DNA of 64,000 nt from Treponema sp. (GTDB taxonomy: Bacteria; Spirochaetota; Spirochaetia; Treponematales; Treponemataceae): positions 1-64,000 of the forward strand of contig JAEDCT010000004.1 in the NCBI GenBank assembly GCA_016294035.1. Reading direction: 5' to 3'. Each line of letters begins with the position of its first letter. Within the stretch, counting starts at the first letter, position 1. Below are positions 8,264 through 16,571 of the stretch, in pieces. Under the pieces are notes generated by a model. That model was not told the DNA's origin, made no database searches, and saw only the letters and a program-made list of their open reading frames with translations. A program made the translations under genes and the position numbers.

Positions 8264-8485
8264 ATGAAAAAGAAATATGCAGTTGAAGTTGATTGTGCTA
8301 ACTGTGCAGCAAAAATGGAAGAAGCGGCAAAAAAAACTGAAGGCGTAAAAGATTGTGTTGTTAATTTCATGACGCTGAAGATGGAAGTTGAATTCGAAGA
8401 TGGCGCAGATGAAAAATCAGTCATGAAAATGGTTGAGAAAAACTGCAAGAAAGTAGAAGATGATTGCGAGATATTCTATGACTAA
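8264..8485 (+). CDS. HMA-domain heavy-metal-binding protein
   Basis: A 73-residue soluble ferredoxin-fold (HMA) metal carrier. The metal site is CANC (Cys-x-x-Cys) near residue 11, at the usual position after the first beta strand, and the rest follows the HMA beta-alpha-beta pattern. I place the start at ATG 8264, behind GGAG (8254-8257), because an upstream in-frame ATG at 8222 lies inside the operator and would add a non-HMA extension. The gene overlaps the ATPase gene by 8 bp. It corresponds to the HMA domain normally fused to the N-terminus of such ATPases and probably hands metal to the transporter. Confidence 0.88.
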   Translation: MKKKYAVEVDCANCAAKMEEAAKKTEGVKDCVVNFMTLKMEVEFEDGADEKSVMKMVEKNCKKVEDDCEIFYD

Positions 8486-10367
8486 AAAGCAGAAAAAAAT
8501 GCTGGCACGAATAATTTTATCTATTATTACTCTGGCCGGATGTGTTTTGGTCCTGGATAATAATTTCAACTTGGCAGAAAGGGCGGGCATTTCCTGGATA
8601 ATGGTTCCATTGTTTCTGGTGTCTTATTTGATTGCCGGGTATGATATTCTTAAAAAAGCAATTAAGGGAATATTCAGGGGGAGGCTGTTCGATGAAAACT
8701 TTTTAATGGCAACTGCAACTGTGGGGGCTTTTGTTTTGGGCGAGTATCTTGAAGGTGTTGCCGTTATGGTTTTCTATCAGATTGGTGAACTGTTCCAGGG
8801 AATTGCAGTAGGTAAAAGCCGAAGGAATATTTCAGACTTGATGGATATTCGTCCTGAACATGCCAATCTTGAAATCGATGGTTCTTTAAGCAGGGTTAAT
8901 CCTGATTCTGTTCCTGCAGGTTCTGTTATTCTTGTAAAGAGTGGTGAAAGAATCCCTCTTGATGGCATTGTTGTTGAAGGTTCATCCCTCCTGGATACAA
9001 AGGCATTGACTGGTGAAAGCATTCCCCGAAAAGTATCAGTTAATGATGAAGTAATGAGTGGATGCGTGAATCTTTCAGGTGTGCTTAGAATAAGAACATC
9101 AAGGGAATTCGGTGAGTCTGCAGTTTCCAGAATTCTTGACCTGGTGGAAAATGCCTCGTCAAAAAAATCCAGGGCAGAAAACTTCATTACACGTTTTGCA
9201 AAGTACTATACTCCACTGGTTTGCATTGGTGCCCTTGTAGTTGCTGTGGTGCCTCCTTTATTTGTGAGCCTTGTTTATGGCCAGAATCTTGACTTTATTA
9301 AATGGATTTACAGGGCTTTGTCTTTCCTTGTCATTAGTTGTCCTTGTGCCCTTGTTGTCAGCATTCCACTTTCTTTTTTTGCCGGTATTGGTAAGGCAAG
9401 CAGTGAAGGCATTCTTGTTAAGGGTGCAAGTTATCTTGAACTTTTGAGCTCTGTGAAGACTGTTGTTTTTGACAAGACTGGAACTTTAACAAAGGGATCT
9501 TTCTGTGTAACTGAAATTAATCCCGTTGAAATGGATCGTCATGAGCTTTTGAGTATTTGTGCCCACATGGAAATTTATTCTGATCATCCGGTTGCAGTTA
9601 GCATACGAAATGAATATGAAAAGGATCTTGATGCTGGAAGAGTAAGTCAGGTTGAGGAAGTGTCCGGCCATGGTATCAGGGGATTTCTTGATGGCAAAAA
9701 AATTCTTGCAGGTAATTCAAAGCTTATGGAGTCTGAGCAGGTTGATTTTTCTAAATGTGAGGACAAGCTGGGAACAATTATATATGTGAGCGTTGATTCC
9801 AAATATGCTGGATATATTATAGTTTCAGATCAGATTAAGGATGATTCACGAAGGGCTGTTCAGGAGTTGAAAAAAATCGGCATTACAAGAACTGTCATGC
9901 TTACTGGAGACTTGAAAAAATCAGCAGAAATTGTTGCTCGGGAAATTGGTGTGGATGAATTTTATGCAGAACTTTTGCCGCAGGATAAGGTTTCAAAACT
10001 CGAAGAAATTTTCATGAATAAATATCCAAAAACTTCAGTTGCCTTTGTTGGTGACGGAATTAATGATGCACCTGTTCTATCACGAAGTGATGTTGGAATC
10101 TCTATGGGCGCTCTTGGAAGTGATGCGGCCATTGAGGCAAGTGACATAGTGCTGATGGATGATAATCCTTTGTGCATAAGCAAGGCTGTTGGCATTTCAA
10201 GAAAGTGTATGGCCATAGTACATGAAAACATTGTGTTTGCAATCGGAATTAAACTGTTGTGTCTTGTTCTTGGTGCCCTTGGTTTTTCGGGAATGTGGTT
10301 TGCGATTTTTGCAGATGTTGGTGTAATGGTTCTTGCAGTACTTAATGCAATTCGTGTACTCTTTTGA
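8478..10367 (+). CDS. P1B-type heavy-metal (Zn/Cd/Pb) exporting ATPase
   Basis: An inner-membrane metal pump of 629 residues that uses ATP to expel divalent metal. The metal pathway motif is CPC at 288-290 in SCPCALVVS. The phosphorylated aspartate is Asp332 in DKTGTLTKG, the HP dipeptide lies in SDHPVAVS, and the hinge GDGINDAP has Asp526. The final helices carry a Lys (IKLLC) and an Asp (IFADVGVMVLAVLNAIR), residues typical of the ZntA/CadA Zn/Cd/Pb subgroup rather than copper pumps. There is no N-terminal HMA domain; that role falls to the separate protein encoded just upstream. Start ATG 8478 overlaps the upstream stop, implying translational coupling. Confidence 0.93.
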   Translation: MTKKQKKMLARIILSIITLAGCVLVLDNNFNLAERAGISWIMVPLFLVSYLIAGYDILKKAIKGIFRGRLFDENFLMATATVGAFVLGEYLEGVAVMVFYQIGELFQGIAVGKSRRNISDLMDIRPEHANLEIDGSLSRVNPDSVPAGSVILVKSGERIPLDGIVVEGSSLLDTKALTGESIPRKVSVNDEVMSGCVNLSGVLRIRTSREFGESAVSRILDLVENASSKKSRAENFITRFAKYYTPLVCIGALVVAVVPPLFVSLVYGQNLDFIKWIYRALSFLVISCPCALVVSIPLSFFAGIGKASSEGILVKGASYLELLSSVKTVVFDKTGTLTKGSFCVTEINPVEMDRHELLSICAHMEIYSDHPVAVSIRNEYEKDLDAGRVSQVEEVSGHGIRGFLDGKKILAGNSKLMESEQVDFSKCEDKLGTIIYVSVDSKYAGYIIVSDQIKDDSRRAVQELKKIGITRTVMLTGDLKKSAEIVAREIGVDEFYAELLPQDKVSKLEEIFMNKYPKTSVAFVGDGINDAPVLSRSDVGISMGALGSDAAIEASDIVLMDDNPLCISKAVGISRKCMAIVHENIVFAIGIKLLCLVLGALGFSGMWFAIFADVGVMVLAVLNAIRVLF

Positions 10368-10381
10368 TATAGGAAATAAAC

Positions 10382-10795
10382 ATGAGTTTTCTCCTGAAAA
10401 GGGAGATGCTGTCTGGACATGAGATGAATAGTATTGAAATTGATGAAAAAAATGAATGCTGTGATGAGCTTGAGATTCATGAGGATCTTCTGAAAATTGT
10501 GCAGAAAAAACTGCCTCCACTTGAAGAACTTGATGGACTTGCAGAATTGTTTAAGATTTTTGGTGAAGTGAGTCGTATCAGAATTCTGTACGTGCTGTTT
10601 GAGTGTGAGGTTTGTGTCTGTGATCTTGCACGAGCCCTTGATATGACACAATCTGCAGTTTCCCATCAGCTTAAGATATTGAAGCAGTCAAAGCTTATTA
10701 AAAGCAGAAGAGAAGGAAAGTCGATTTTTTATTCACTTGCAGATGATCACGTTAGAACAATCATTGCCCAGGGAATGGACCATGTTTGTGAGTAG
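10382..10795 (+). CDS. ArsR/SmtB-family metal-responsive repressor
   Basis: A 137-residue winged-helix repressor, third gene of the metal operon and the likely ligand of the palindrome at 8210-8249. The recognition helix region is QSAVSHQLKILKQSKLI. Two metal sites are readable. A CadC-like alpha3N site is formed by CVC (78-80) with Asp81 plus an N-terminal Cys pair (26-27). An alpha5 site matches DxHx10HxxE (Asp121, His123, His134, Glu137), as in SmtB/CzrA. Carrying both suggests response to Cd/Pb and Zn. The start at 10382 has AGGA 8 nt upstream; inner ATGs at 10409 and 10424 are alternatives that would shorten the N-terminal tail. Confidence 0.9.
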   Translation: MSFLLKREMLSGHEMNSIEIDEKNECCDELEIHEDLLKIVQKKLPPLEELDGLAELFKIFGEVSRIRILYVLFECEVCVCDLARALDMTQSAVSHQLKILKQSKLIKSRREGKSIFYSLADDHVRTIIAQGMDHVCE

Positions 10796-10811
10796 TTGGA
10801 TAGTTTTCCAA

Positions 10812-10857
10812 AAGAAAAGCCCTTCGGATGATTGTTTTTTTTCGAAGGGCTTTTCTT
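10812..10857. terminator. bidirectional terminator between arsR and potD
   Basis: A 15-bp perfect stem (AAGAAAAGCCCTTCG with its complement) has a T-rich loop. Read in either direction the GC-rich core is followed by TTTTCTT. It serves the converging metal operon (plus) and pot operon (minus). Confidence 0.9.
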
Positions 10858-10877
10858 ATGCAGTAAAATCTGTCAGT

Positions 10878-11924
10878 TTAGTTGATGCGGATTTTTTCCC
10901 ATGCATTCCAGTAGTCTGAAAGCTTGTCTCCCAAGTCATATTTGAGCTCGCAGTTTTCCAGTGCACTTGCAGGATAAAGCGGCTTTGTTGTCATGAATTT
11001 TTCAGCTTCCATGTTTACATAGCAGGGGAACTCAAAATAATCAAGGAACTTTGCATAGTTTTCTGGTCTGTGAATAAAGTTAATGAACTGTGTTGCAAGT
11101 TCAACATTCTGTGAATCCTTGAGAATTCCCATGCTGTCCAGGTAAGATGGTCCGCCGTTTTCAGGAATGAAGAAGTCAACTTCATTGTCCCACTGTTCTG
11201 GAGTAACTTCTCCACGAATTACTTCAACATATCCCTGGCAAAGCCAGAGGTTTCCCTGTGCAAAATCCTTTCCGAATCCTTCTGCATCAAAGTTGAAAAT
11301 GTTAGGCACCCAGTTTGCTGAAATGTGATCCACAGCCTTGTTGAGTTCTGATTCGTCCTTTGTGTTAACGCTGTATCCAAGATATTTGAGTGAGTCACCG
11401 ATTACTTCACGGTAGTCATTCATCATTGAAGAGTGTCCCTTGAACTGTGGGTCAGCAAAAATGTTCCAGGTTCTTTCATAGCTTCCTGCTGGAACTTTTG
11501 TCTTGTTTACAGAAATTCCTGCTGCACCGAAATAGTATGGAACGAAGTATTTCATTTCTGAATCATATATGGCCTTTTCAAGAACCTTAGGATTGATCTT
11601 GCTTTTGTTAGTGAACAATTCCTGGTTGATTGGCTGAACCATGTCTTTTGCAATCATGATTGATGCATAGTCCTGAGATGGAACAACAATGTCAAAGCTT
11701 TTAGAACCACCATTAATGAGCTTGTTGAACATTGTCTCGTTGGAATCGTATTCTGTTACGATAACCTGGCAATTGTATTCCTGTTCAAATGCCTTTACTA
11801 CTTCTGTTGGTGTGTAGTAAGTCCAGGTAAATACGTTCAATGTCTTCTTCGATTCACATGAAGTAAGACCCAATGCTGCTGCAATAACCAGTGCAGCTGC
11901 AGAAATTTTAGAGGCGATTTTCAT
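10878..11924 (-). CDS. potD: spermidine/putrescine-binding lipoprotein of ABC importer
   Basis: A 348-residue substrate-binding protein for polyamines. The signal peptide ends in lipobox LTSC (Cys about 23), so the protein is lipid-anchored facing the periplasm. The mature chain follows the PotD/PotF fold: NVFTWTYYTPTEVVKAFEQE at the start, then FDIVVPSQDY and a run of aromatic residues that cage the polyamine. The start is ATG 11924 behind GGAGG (spacing 8); a TTG five codons upstream overlaps the ribosome site and is unlikely. It is the last gene of potABCD. The 142-bp spacer before it holds hairpins that may stabilise or separately tune its mRNA. Confidence 0.93.
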   Translation of the reverse strand: MKIASKISAAALVIAAALGLTSCESKKTLNVFTWTYYTPTEVVKAFEQEYNCQVIVTEYDSNETMFNKLINGGSKSFDIVVPSQDYASIMIAKDMVQPINQELFTNKSKINPKVLEKAIYDSEMKYFVPYYFGAAGISVNKTKVPAGSYERTWNIFADPQFKGHSSMMNDYREVIGDSLKYLGYSVNTKDESELNKAVDHISANWVPNIFNFDAEGFGKDFAQGNLWLCQGYVEVIRGEVTPEQWDNEVDFFIPENGGPSYLDSMGILKDSQNVELATQFINFIHRPENYAKFLDYFEFPCYVNMEAEKFMTTKPLYPASALENCELKYDLGDKLSDYWNAWEKIRIN

Positions 11925-12066
11925 ACGCTTAACCTCCAAAAATTAATACCCACTCACAAGAGTGTTTTTTTTGTTATTGCACCTTCAGTCTGAAAAAAAC
12001 AGTTTCTGAAGATGACTTCGCCTGCATTGGTTTACAGGCGTCTTTTTCCGTTGATTGTATATTGCC
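11925..12066 (-). other. structured potC-potD spacer
   Basis: Three small inverted repeats lie in this spacer: CGCCTG/CAGGCG (12024-12039 region), CTTCAG/CTGAAG around a T8/A8 tract, and CACTC/GAGTG (11951-11964). None is a clean minus-strand terminator. They may act as processing or stability elements that let the binding-protein mRNA accumulate above the transporter mRNA, as is common for ABC importers. Confidence 0.4.
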
Positions 12067-12942
12067 CTAGTGTGATGCAGCAAATCCCTTCAGGCTTTTT
12101 CTCAACAGGTATGCCAGAAGACAGATTCCCATAATGAGGATGAATGAAAATGCATTAATTACCGGGCTGACACCATGTCGAGTCTGGTTAAGGACATAAA
12201 TTGGAAGAGTAACAACATTTCCGTTAACGAGAGATGTGATTACGAAATCTTCTATGGAAAGAGTAATGCTCATCATGAATCCGCTGATAATACCAGGCAT
12301 GAGGGCAGGAATTATTACTTTTGTCAGAGTTTGAGATTCAGTTGCTCCCAGGTCGTGGCTTGCTTCGATAATTGCATAGTCAAATTCATCAATGCGTGCA
12401 CTTACCATAAGATAAACAAATGGAAGACAGAAAGTTGTGTGGGCAATAATGATTGTTGCAAGTCCCATGTTCATTCCAAGACCACTCAGGAAAATGAGAA
12501 GTGAAACACCCATGATAACTTCAGGCAAAACCATAGGCAAAAAACTGATTGTCGTGATGTACTGCTTTCCTGTGAATTTGTACCACTTGTTTCCGATTGC
12601 TGCCAGTGATCCAAGAACTGTTGCAATGATTGCACTGGCTACTGCTACAATTGCACTGTAAAGAAGTGAAAGCCACAATGCGTTTGATCTGAAAAAAAGC
12701 TGTTCGTACCAGACAAAAGAAAATTTTGTGAATTCAGATCCCTTGGAATCATTGAATGAATAGCAGATGATTACCAAAAGCGGGATAAAAAGAAACGCAA
12801 TGGTCAGTGCAAGCATTATCTTTGAAAAACTGAATATGCTCTGCTTTCTTTTCCAGGCTCTCTTTGCATGCCTGTTGTTTTCGTTATTGCTGGAGGAAGC
12901 CTTATTGAAAAAGGCCATGATTACGGAAACCAAAAAATCCAT
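12067..12942 (-). CDS. potC: polyamine ABC transporter permease PotC
   Basis: An inner-membrane permease subunit of 291 residues with about six transmembrane helices. The EAA loop that docks the ATPase reads EASHDLGATESQTLTKVIIPALMPG, typical of the PotC/CysW family. An unusual hydrophilic Asn/Lys/Arg-rich stretch of some 25 residues precedes the first helix. I start at ATG 12942, which has GGGAGA 6 nt upstream; a start at 12966 would lack a ribosome site. It pairs with PotB to form the channel and lies between PotB and PotD in the operon. Confidence 0.92.
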   Translation of the reverse strand: MDFLVSVIMAFFNKASSSNNENNRHAKRAWKRKQSIFSFSKIMLALTIAFLFIPLLVIICYSFNDSKGSEFTKFSFVWYEQLFFRSNALWLSLLYSAIVAVASAIIATVLGSLAAIGNKWYKFTGKQYITTISFLPMVLPEVIMGVSLLIFLSGLGMNMGLATIIIAHTTFCLPFVYLMVSARIDEFDYAIIEASHDLGATESQTLTKVIIPALMPGIISGFMMSITLSIEDFVITSLVNGNVVTLPIYVLNQTRHGVSPVINAFSFILIMGICLLAYLLRKSLKGFAASH

Positions 12943-12956
12943 TTGTGTTCTCCCAT

Positions 12957-13100
12957 AAAAAGTCAAGGAGGAAATATCAATTTCCGATTTGACTTTTTAA
13001 GCACATTCGCAATGAAATGAGAATGTGCAGTTGATAAAAAAGTTTGCAACGCAAACTTTAGGTAAGATAAAGCCGCGCTATTTTAGCGGTTTTATCTTAC
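12957..13100 (-). other. hairpin array in the potB-potC spacer
   Basis: Four consecutive inverted repeats fill the spacer: 12957-12998 (10-bp arms AAAAAGTCAA/TTGACTTTTT with an inner ATTTC/GAAAT stem), 13001-13028 (GCACATTC/GAATGTGC), 13039-13059 (AAAGTTTGC/GCAAACTTT) and 13062-13100 (15-bp arms, one wobble). On the mRNA a strong SD-like AAAGGAGG precedes the array just after potB, and the complementary CCTCCTT sits in the last hairpin before potC, so long-range pairing is possible. An mRNA processing or translation-control role is inferred. Confidence 0.5.
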
Positions 13101-13124
13101 ACCTCCTTTCAGAATCTAGTCTTT

Positions 13125-14018
13125 TTACATTTTTTTGAGTTTAGCCTCTTTGTTTTCTGATGCAATCATCAGGAGAATTGCAGCCATACTTACAAGGGTG
13201 AGGATAACACTGAATGCTGAAGCCAGCGGAAGATTTCGCGACGTGGTAGATGCTTCGTAGATTGTCTGTCCCAGCATGCGGGTCTCTTTCGAACCGACCA
13301 GAAGAGGAACCGTATAATTTCCGAATATTGGAATGAATGTGAAAATAAGTGAGCTTATGATTCCGCTTCGGATTCCAGGCAAAAGAATTCTGAACATTGA
13401 TCCTGGTTTTGTTGCACCAAGATCACGCGCTGCCTCAAGAAGAGTGAAATCAAATCTGTCAACTGCCGTGAATATTGGAAGAATTGCATAAGGCAGGAAC
13501 ATGTAGATGTTTACCAGAATGATTGTCCAGTTTGAACCAATAAATTTTTTAGGGCTTACTGAAAATATTGCAAGAATTGAATTGATGAATCCCTGCTCAC
13601 CAAGAATTGTTTTCCATGCAAAAATTCGAATCAGTGAATTTGTGAGGAATGGAATTATGATGAGAATTAGGAACAATGTCTGTCTCTTGCTTCTTGCCAT
13701 GGCATATCCGCATGGTATTGCAATAATTATGCAGGCAAGAGTTGCAATGGCTGCAGTCCACAGAGTTCTCCACAAAAGGGGAATGTAGAGAAACTTTCCG
13801 TCAATCTGGGCAAATATTGATTTGTAAGCATCCAGAGAGAATTCCCATTTGATGCCGCCAAAAATATCTTTTGCGCAGAATGAGTACATGATGATTATTA
13901 CTATTGGAATAATGAAGAATGCAGAAAACCATCCACCCATTGGCCATGAATATGCTGGTCCTGGATTTGGCTTTTTGCATCCTTTTTCCGACTTGCTGTT
14001 CTTGTTGAAACTAACCAT
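13125..14018 (-). CDS. potB: polyamine ABC transporter permease PotB
   Basis: An inner-membrane permease subunit of 297 residues with about six helices. The ATPase-docking EAA loop is EAARDLGATKPGSMFRILLPG (starts about residue 207). Family features include the N-terminal helix FSAFFIIPIVIIIMYSF and the conserved segment FLTNSLIRIFAWKTILG. The gene begins 20 bp after potA, with a purine-rich AAAAAGAG ribosome site. With PotC it forms the membrane pore, driven by PotA and fed by PotD. Confidence 0.93.
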   Translation of the reverse strand: MVSFNKNSKSEKGCKKPNPGPAYSWPMGGWFSAFFIIPIVIIIMYSFCAKDIFGGIKWEFSLDAYKSIFAQIDGKFLYIPLLWRTLWTAAIATLACIIIAIPCGYAMARSKRQTLFLILIIIPFLTNSLIRIFAWKTILGEQGFINSILAIFSVSPKKFIGSNWTIILVNIYMFLPYAILPIFTAVDRFDFTLLEAARDLGATKPGSMFRILLPGIRSGIISSLIFTFIPIFGNYTVPLLVGSKETRMLGQTIYEASTTSRNLPLASAFSVILTLVSMAAILLMIASENKEAKLKKM

Positions 14019-14038
14019 ATGGCTTACTCTTTTTCCAG

Positions 14039-15235
14039 TTATTTGTTGATGTCTTCAACAATGTAGCCGTCTTCAGCAGACCATGAAATATAGACTGTGT
14101 CCTTCCACTGAATTTCCGGGCCATCATCCAGGTAGTTCTGGTGCTGCTTGAATACCTTTACAATTGTTCCTGTCTTTTCAAGTTTTACATAGAACTTAGA
14201 CTGGAATCCTGTATATACGGGTTCTTCAACAACACCTTTGAAAACATTGATGTCCTTTCTTCCGTTTACATTTGGTTCTTCCAGAGTAATCCTGATTTTT
14301 TCCGGGCGTACGGTGAATGCAACTTTCTGTCCTTCATCTGTGTGCTCGTAGTCAGTCACGAGAATATTCTTGTCTTCTTCTTTTGTCGCCTGAGTATCAC
14401 CCTGAAGCTGAGCCTGCATTCCCAGTGAAGGAACGTTGAGTGTTACCATGTGTTCAATGTCAGCCTTTCCTGGTACCTTGTATTCCTCGCACTTGACTAC
14501 AGTTGACTCAAAGAGGTTTGTTTCTCCGATGAATTCTGCGACAAACTGAGTTGCGGGACTTTCATAGATTTCGTATGGGGTTCCGATTTGAAGAACCTTT
14601 CCCTTGTTCATTACTGCAATTCTGTCAGATACGGCAAGGGCTTCGCTTTGGTCATGGGTAACGAAAATGAATGTGATTCCGATTTCGTCATGAAGCCTGT
14701 CCAGTTCAACAAGAAGATTTGACCTGAGTTTTGCGTCCAGCGCTGACAAGGGTTCGTCAAGAAGAAGGACTTTTGGTTCATTGATGAGTGCACGTGCAAT
14801 GGCAACTCTCTGTCTTTGTCCGCCCGAAAGCTGGTTGGGCTTTTTGTACATGTGGGCCTCAAGGTCAACGAGCTTCAGGTATTCCTTTACCTTTTCATCA
14901 ATGATTTCGTTTTTCTCACCCTTAAGCCTGAGTGAAAATGCAACGTTTTCATATACGTTCATGTGGGGAAAGAGAGCATAGCTCTGAAAAACAGTGTTGG
15001 ACTGTCTCTTGTTTGGAGGAAGAGGAACAACGTCTGTGTCATCAAAAAGAATTGCGCCTTCATCCGGGAATTCAAAGCCTGCAATGATGCGGAGCAGTGT
15101 TGTCTTTCCGCATCCTGATGGACCAAGTAACGAGAAGAATTCTCCCTGCTTGATTGTGAAATTGATGTCATCAAGGGCATGGAATGAACCAAAATGCTTG
15201 GATACATGGTCAATAGAAACTGTACTTCCGTTCAC
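14039..15235 (-). CDS. potA: polyamine ABC transporter ATPase PotA
   Basis: The cytoplasmic ATPase of the importer, about 398 residues. The ABC core shows Walker A GPSGCGKTT, signature LSGGQRQRVAIARAL, Walker B VLLLDEPLSALD and switch His in VTHDQSEAL. A C-terminal TOBE-like regulatory domain follows (about 270-398). I favour a GTG start at 15235, behind AAAGGAG; a GTG at 15292 would add 19 residues that do not resemble the family. A TTGACA on the minus strand (15313-15308) may be the operon -35 box, but no good -10 was found at normal spacing. First gene of potABCD. Confidence 0.94.
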   Translation of the reverse strand: MNGSTVSIDHVSKHFGSFHALDDINFTIKQGEFFSLLGPSGCGKTTLLRIIAGFEFPDEGAILFDDTDVVPLPPNKRQSNTVFQSYALFPHMNVYENVAFSLRLKGEKNEIIDEKVKEYLKLVDLEAHMYKKPNQLSGGQRQRVAIARALINEPKVLLLDEPLSALDAKLRSNLLVELDRLHDEIGITFIFVTHDQSEALAVSDRIAVMNKGKVLQIGTPYEIYESPATQFVAEFIGETNLFESTVVKCEEYKVPGKADIEHMVTLNVPSLGMQAQLQGDTQATKEEDKNILVTDYEHTDEGQKVAFTVRPEKIRITLEEPNVNGRKDINVFKGVVEEPVYTGFQSKFYVKLEKTGTIVKVFKQHQNYLDDGPEIQWKDTVYISWSAEDGYIVEDINK

Positions 15236-15424
15236 TAGGGTACGTCTCCTTTGTAGTTGATATGCAGGATTAGATCCTAACGTTAATTTCACGATATTAC
15301 CCTAAATTGTCAATAGATTTTGAAAAAATAGTTTGTAAAAATATATTCACCCAAAACACTGTGAAAGGTAATATTAATAGAAGAAAATCATATTTTGTGC
15401 AGGTGAATTTTTTAAAATTATGTG

Positions 15425-15430
15425 TATAAT
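15425..15430 (+). promoter_or_regulatory. -10 box of azlCD
   Basis: A perfect TATAAT preceded by TGTG lies 15 bp before the azlC start codon, predicting a 5' untranslated region of only about 9 nt. No -35 box and no Shine-Dalgarno site are evident. The same TGTGTATAATCCA string recurs at 17286-17298 before another gene, which supports its promoter role. Confidence 0.6.
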
Positions 15431-15445
15431 CCAGTTTTATAGAAT

Positions 15446-16198
15446 ATGAACAAATCATTGTTTTTGCATTGTCTTAAAATAACTTCCCCGGTTTTCTTCG
15501 GGTATATAACCATTGGAATCGGATTTGGAATTCTTTTTGTTGATGCCGGGTATCCATGGTGGCTTACTCCCGTGTCGTCTCTTTTCATGTTTACCGGTGC
15601 GGGACAGTATTTTGCCGTTGCCCTTTTTGCCGGTGGTGCTACTTTGGGCGAAATTCTTCTCGTTGAATTCCTTTTGAGCATCCGCCATATTTTCTACGGG
15701 CTGTCTCTCATTTCAAAATATTCTGGAGCAGGCCTTAGAAAGCCTTACATGATGTTTGGGATAACTGATGAGACTTTTGCCCTTGTTCAGACTGAGGATG
15801 TTCCTGATGGTATGAATAAATTCAAGTTCTATACTCTGGTTTCGCTTCTTGATCACAGCTATTGGTTTTTTGGAACTCTTTCTGGTGCCGTAGGTTTTTC
15901 CATATTAAAGAAATACAATCTGGATGAATATTTTCAGGGTGTTGATTTTGCCCTCACATCTTTGTTTGTTGTTCTTCTTATTGGTCAGATTCAGGCTACG
16001 AAGGACTGGTTTGCTGCAGTTCTTGGTGGTCTTGCCAGCGTGTGCGCCGTAGTCCTGTACAGGTTCGGAATCTTTGATTCATCAAGCATTATCTGGACTG
16101 CAATCTGTGCGGCTCTGGGTGTAATGCTTCTTGTTCGCGGACCTGCATTTTTTAAAATGAAGGCTGATTTTGTTTCCGGGGAGGAAAAGACATGCTGA
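15446..16198 (+). CDS. azlC: AzlC-family branched-chain amino-acid exporter, large subunit
   Basis: A 250-residue inner-membrane protein with about seven helices. The family region GQYFAVALFAGGATLGEILL followed by FLLSIRHIFYGLSL is diagnostic of AzlC. With the small partner AzlD it is thought to export branched-chain amino acids or analogues such as azaleucine. The gene overlaps azlD by 7 bp, the usual two-gene arrangement. There is no ribosome site in front of the ATG and the promoter -10 is close, so initiation is probably on a near-leaderless mRNA. Confidence 0.92.
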   Translation: MNKSLFLHCLKITSPVFFGYITIGIGFGILFVDAGYPWWLTPVSSLFMFTGAGQYFAVALFAGGATLGEILLVEFLLSIRHIFYGLSLISKYSGAGLRKPYMMFGITDETFALVQTEDVPDGMNKFKFYTLVSLLDHSYWFFGTLSGAVGFSILKKYNLDEYFQGVDFALTSLFVVLLIGQIQATKDWFAAVLGGLASVCAVVLYRFGIFDSSSIIWTAICAALGVMLLVRGPAFFKMKADFVSGEEKTC

Positions 16199-16515
16199 GC
16201 GTAGGCCAGGCCTTAGTGGCAATTTTTGTTTCTTCTGCAATAATTTATGCAACACGCATTCTTCCATTTGTAGTGTTTTCTTCCGGCAATCCTCCAAAAA
16301 TAGTCAGGTTTGTTGAAAAATATTCTCCGGCACTGATTATGGCTGTTCTTGTTGTATATTGCTTTAAGGATGTCCACTTCGAAACTGCCGGTTCTGTCGT
16401 TCCCTTTGCTGCCGGTGTGGTTTCTACTGCAGTTCTTCAGCTTACATTGAAAAATACCATGGTAAGCATTTTTTCCAGCACGGCACTTTACATGATTTTG
16501 TCCAGGCTAATGTAG
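16192..16515 (+). CDS. azlD: AzlD-family branched-chain amino-acid exporter, small subunit
   Basis: A 107-residue membrane protein with about three to four helices. It shows the AzlD features ATRILPF near residue 22 and SPALIMAVLVVYCFKDV in the middle. It overlaps the end of azlC, so translation is coupled, and it is expected to form the exporter with AzlC in the inner membrane. Confidence 0.9.
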   Translation: MLSVGQALVAIFVSSAIIYATRILPFVVFSSGNPPKIVRFVEKYSPALIMAVLVVYCFKDVHFETAGSVVPFAAGVVSTAVLQLTLKNTMVSIFSSTALYMILSRLM

Positions 16516-16571
16516 GAAAAAAATTGGCAAAAAACTTGTAACTTGTACCAGAAACTTAGTATTTTAGTTGT

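Noticed and set aside
12957..13100. CRISPR array or REP cluster in the potB-potC spacer
   Set aside because: The palindromes differ in sequence from one another; there is no repeated unit or spacer structure.
15296..15380. Operator-like pair of GTAATAT and GTGAAA elements before potA
   Set aside because: The half-sites occur in different order and spacing, and such AT-rich words are expected by chance here.
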